14,710 nt of DNA, from positions 1-14,710 of the forward strand of contig JASBZE010000042.1 of NCBI GenBank assembly GCA_029983575.1, given 5' to 3'. The notes beneath the pieces were generated by a model that saw nothing but the letters and a program-made list of their open reading frames with translations, made no database searches and was not told the origin of the DNA. The position numbers and the translations under genes are program-made. Origin of the DNA: Peptostreptococcaceae bacterium (lineage in GTDB: Bacteria; Bacillota; Clostridia; Peptostreptococcales; Peptostreptococcaceae). Position 1 is the first letter of the stretch, and the number at the start of each line of letters is the position of its first letter. This document shows, one piece after another, positions 14,347 to 14,710 of the stretch.

Positions 14347-14431
14347 GAATAATTCCTCCCAACAATATAATTTTTTATTACATCTCTTAGATTTGAGGGC
14401 ACTCTCCCCCGTATAAATTTCTCACAATACT

Positions 14432-14460
14432 ATGGTATTACAATTTTGTAACTTTTTCAA
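14432..14460 (-). promoter_or_regulatory. Proximal promoter of the S-layer-type gene with a dyad in its spacer
   Basis: On the minus strand TTGAAA (14455-14460) and TACCAT (14432-14437) are 17 bp apart. The -10 matches consensus at four of six positions. The spacer contains the inverted repeat TTACAA-2 nt-TTGTAA (14438-14451). A second dyad, AATAC-TATG-GTATT (14426-14439), covers the -10. Such dyads overlapping promoter elements are typical operator positions. The expected leader is about 80 nt. Confidence 0.5.
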
Positions 14461-14512
14461 GTACTTTTTTAATTTTTTTTACTTTTTGTCACATAACGAA
14501 CACCTTAGGCTT

Positions 14513-14541
14513 ATTATATCCTAAAAAGCTAGCTATTACAA
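14513..14541 (-). promoter_or_regulatory. Distal promoter of the S-layer-type gene
   Basis: On the minus strand TTGTAA (14536-14541) and a perfect TATAAT (14513-14518) are 17 bp apart. The spacer carries the palindrome AGCTAGCT (14527-14534). It lies about 165 bp before the start codon, so a transcript from it would have a long leader reading through the proximal promoter. Confidence 0.55.
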
Positions 14542-14710
14542 CACTTTTCGCTAATTTTTATAGAGTTTTTGATATATTTTTTTATTTTATTCATAATTGG
14601 CTGTAAATATTCGGATACGTTGCTATTAAATAACATAAACCCTTTGTTATTCATTGCCATTTAACTTGGTTTTATTCATGTAAAATAAACACCAGGACCA
14701 AAATTATAGT

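Larger units (their letters stand above)
14347..14710. other. Regulatory region upstream of the S-layer-type gene
   Basis: These 364 bp contain no convincing gene. They hold two candidate minus-strand promoters (14432-14460 and 14513-14541), nested dyads at 14426-14451, a weak GC hairpin at 14395-14410 in the leader (GAGGGC with CCCCC), and the ribosome site next to the start codon. Right of 14541 the sequence is AT-rich. It includes one 41-codon open frame (14529-14654, minus) of doubtful reality and otherwise nothing I recognise. Confidence 0.7.

Noticed and set aside
14395..14410. GC-rich hairpin in the leader of the S-layer-type gene as a riboswitch or attenuator
   Set aside because: The stem is only about 5 bp with a G-U pair, there is no T-run, and no known aptamer pattern is present.
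1..14710. tRNA, rRNA, insertion sequences or phage attachment sites
   Set aside because: No cloverleaf, rRNA-like block, transposase frame or terminal inverted repeats were seen on either strand.

Overview
This is an AT-rich window in which every supported gene reads on the minus strand, so transcription runs from high to low coordinates. Four large exported proteins each carry three copies of the cell-wall-binding repeat 2 (CWB2, PF04122), recognisable by blocks such as RISGKNRYDT, SGENFADA and IVGG. One of them has the signal-peptide / long N-terminal region / C-terminal CWB2 triplet layout of Clostridioides difficile SlpA. Together with purine-rich ribosome sites and anaerobe-type accessory genes, this points to a low-GC Gram-positive anaerobe of the Peptostreptococcaceae or a close relative. 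The species cannot be fixed from the sequence alone.

Reading in the direction of transcription, the right part (14710 to 11890) holds the S-layer precursor-like gene (11959-14346). Its leader has two candidate promoters, and a clear intrinsic terminator follows it at 11893-11922. Next is a BioF2/FemAB-type acyltransferase gene (10799-11857), whose promoter abuts that terminator. Then comes a two-gene operon with a strong promoter. Its 695-aa product (8502-10589) has an unrecognised N-terminal region and a C-terminal CWB2 triplet. Its 768-aa product (6179-8485) has an N-terminal CWB2 triplet and a long beta-rich C-terminal region. A hairpin at 6017-6037 probably ends this transcript. The next gene (3392-5941) encodes a CWB2 triplet fused to a heparinase II/III-type polysaccharide lyase.

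The left part (about 3250 to 78) is metabolic or accessory. It holds a truncated AlkD-type DNA glycosylase remnant directly followed by a diamine/spermidine-type GNAT acetyltransferase. Then comes a probable operon of a FlK-like hot-dog thioesterase, an amidohydrolase-2 family enzyme and a NirC-like formate/nitrite family channel. Several short imperfect tandem repeats and a decayed copy of the thioesterase 3' end lie between these genes.

Taken together, the right 11 kb looks like a surface-layer locus: a probable major S-layer protein, minor wall-bound proteins sharing the same anchor, a wall-displayed polysaccharide lyase and an intracellular acyltransferase that could modify a wall polymer. 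The role of the lyase and the acyltransferase in the same surface system is inference from neighbourhood. The domain assignments come from motifs visible in the proteins.
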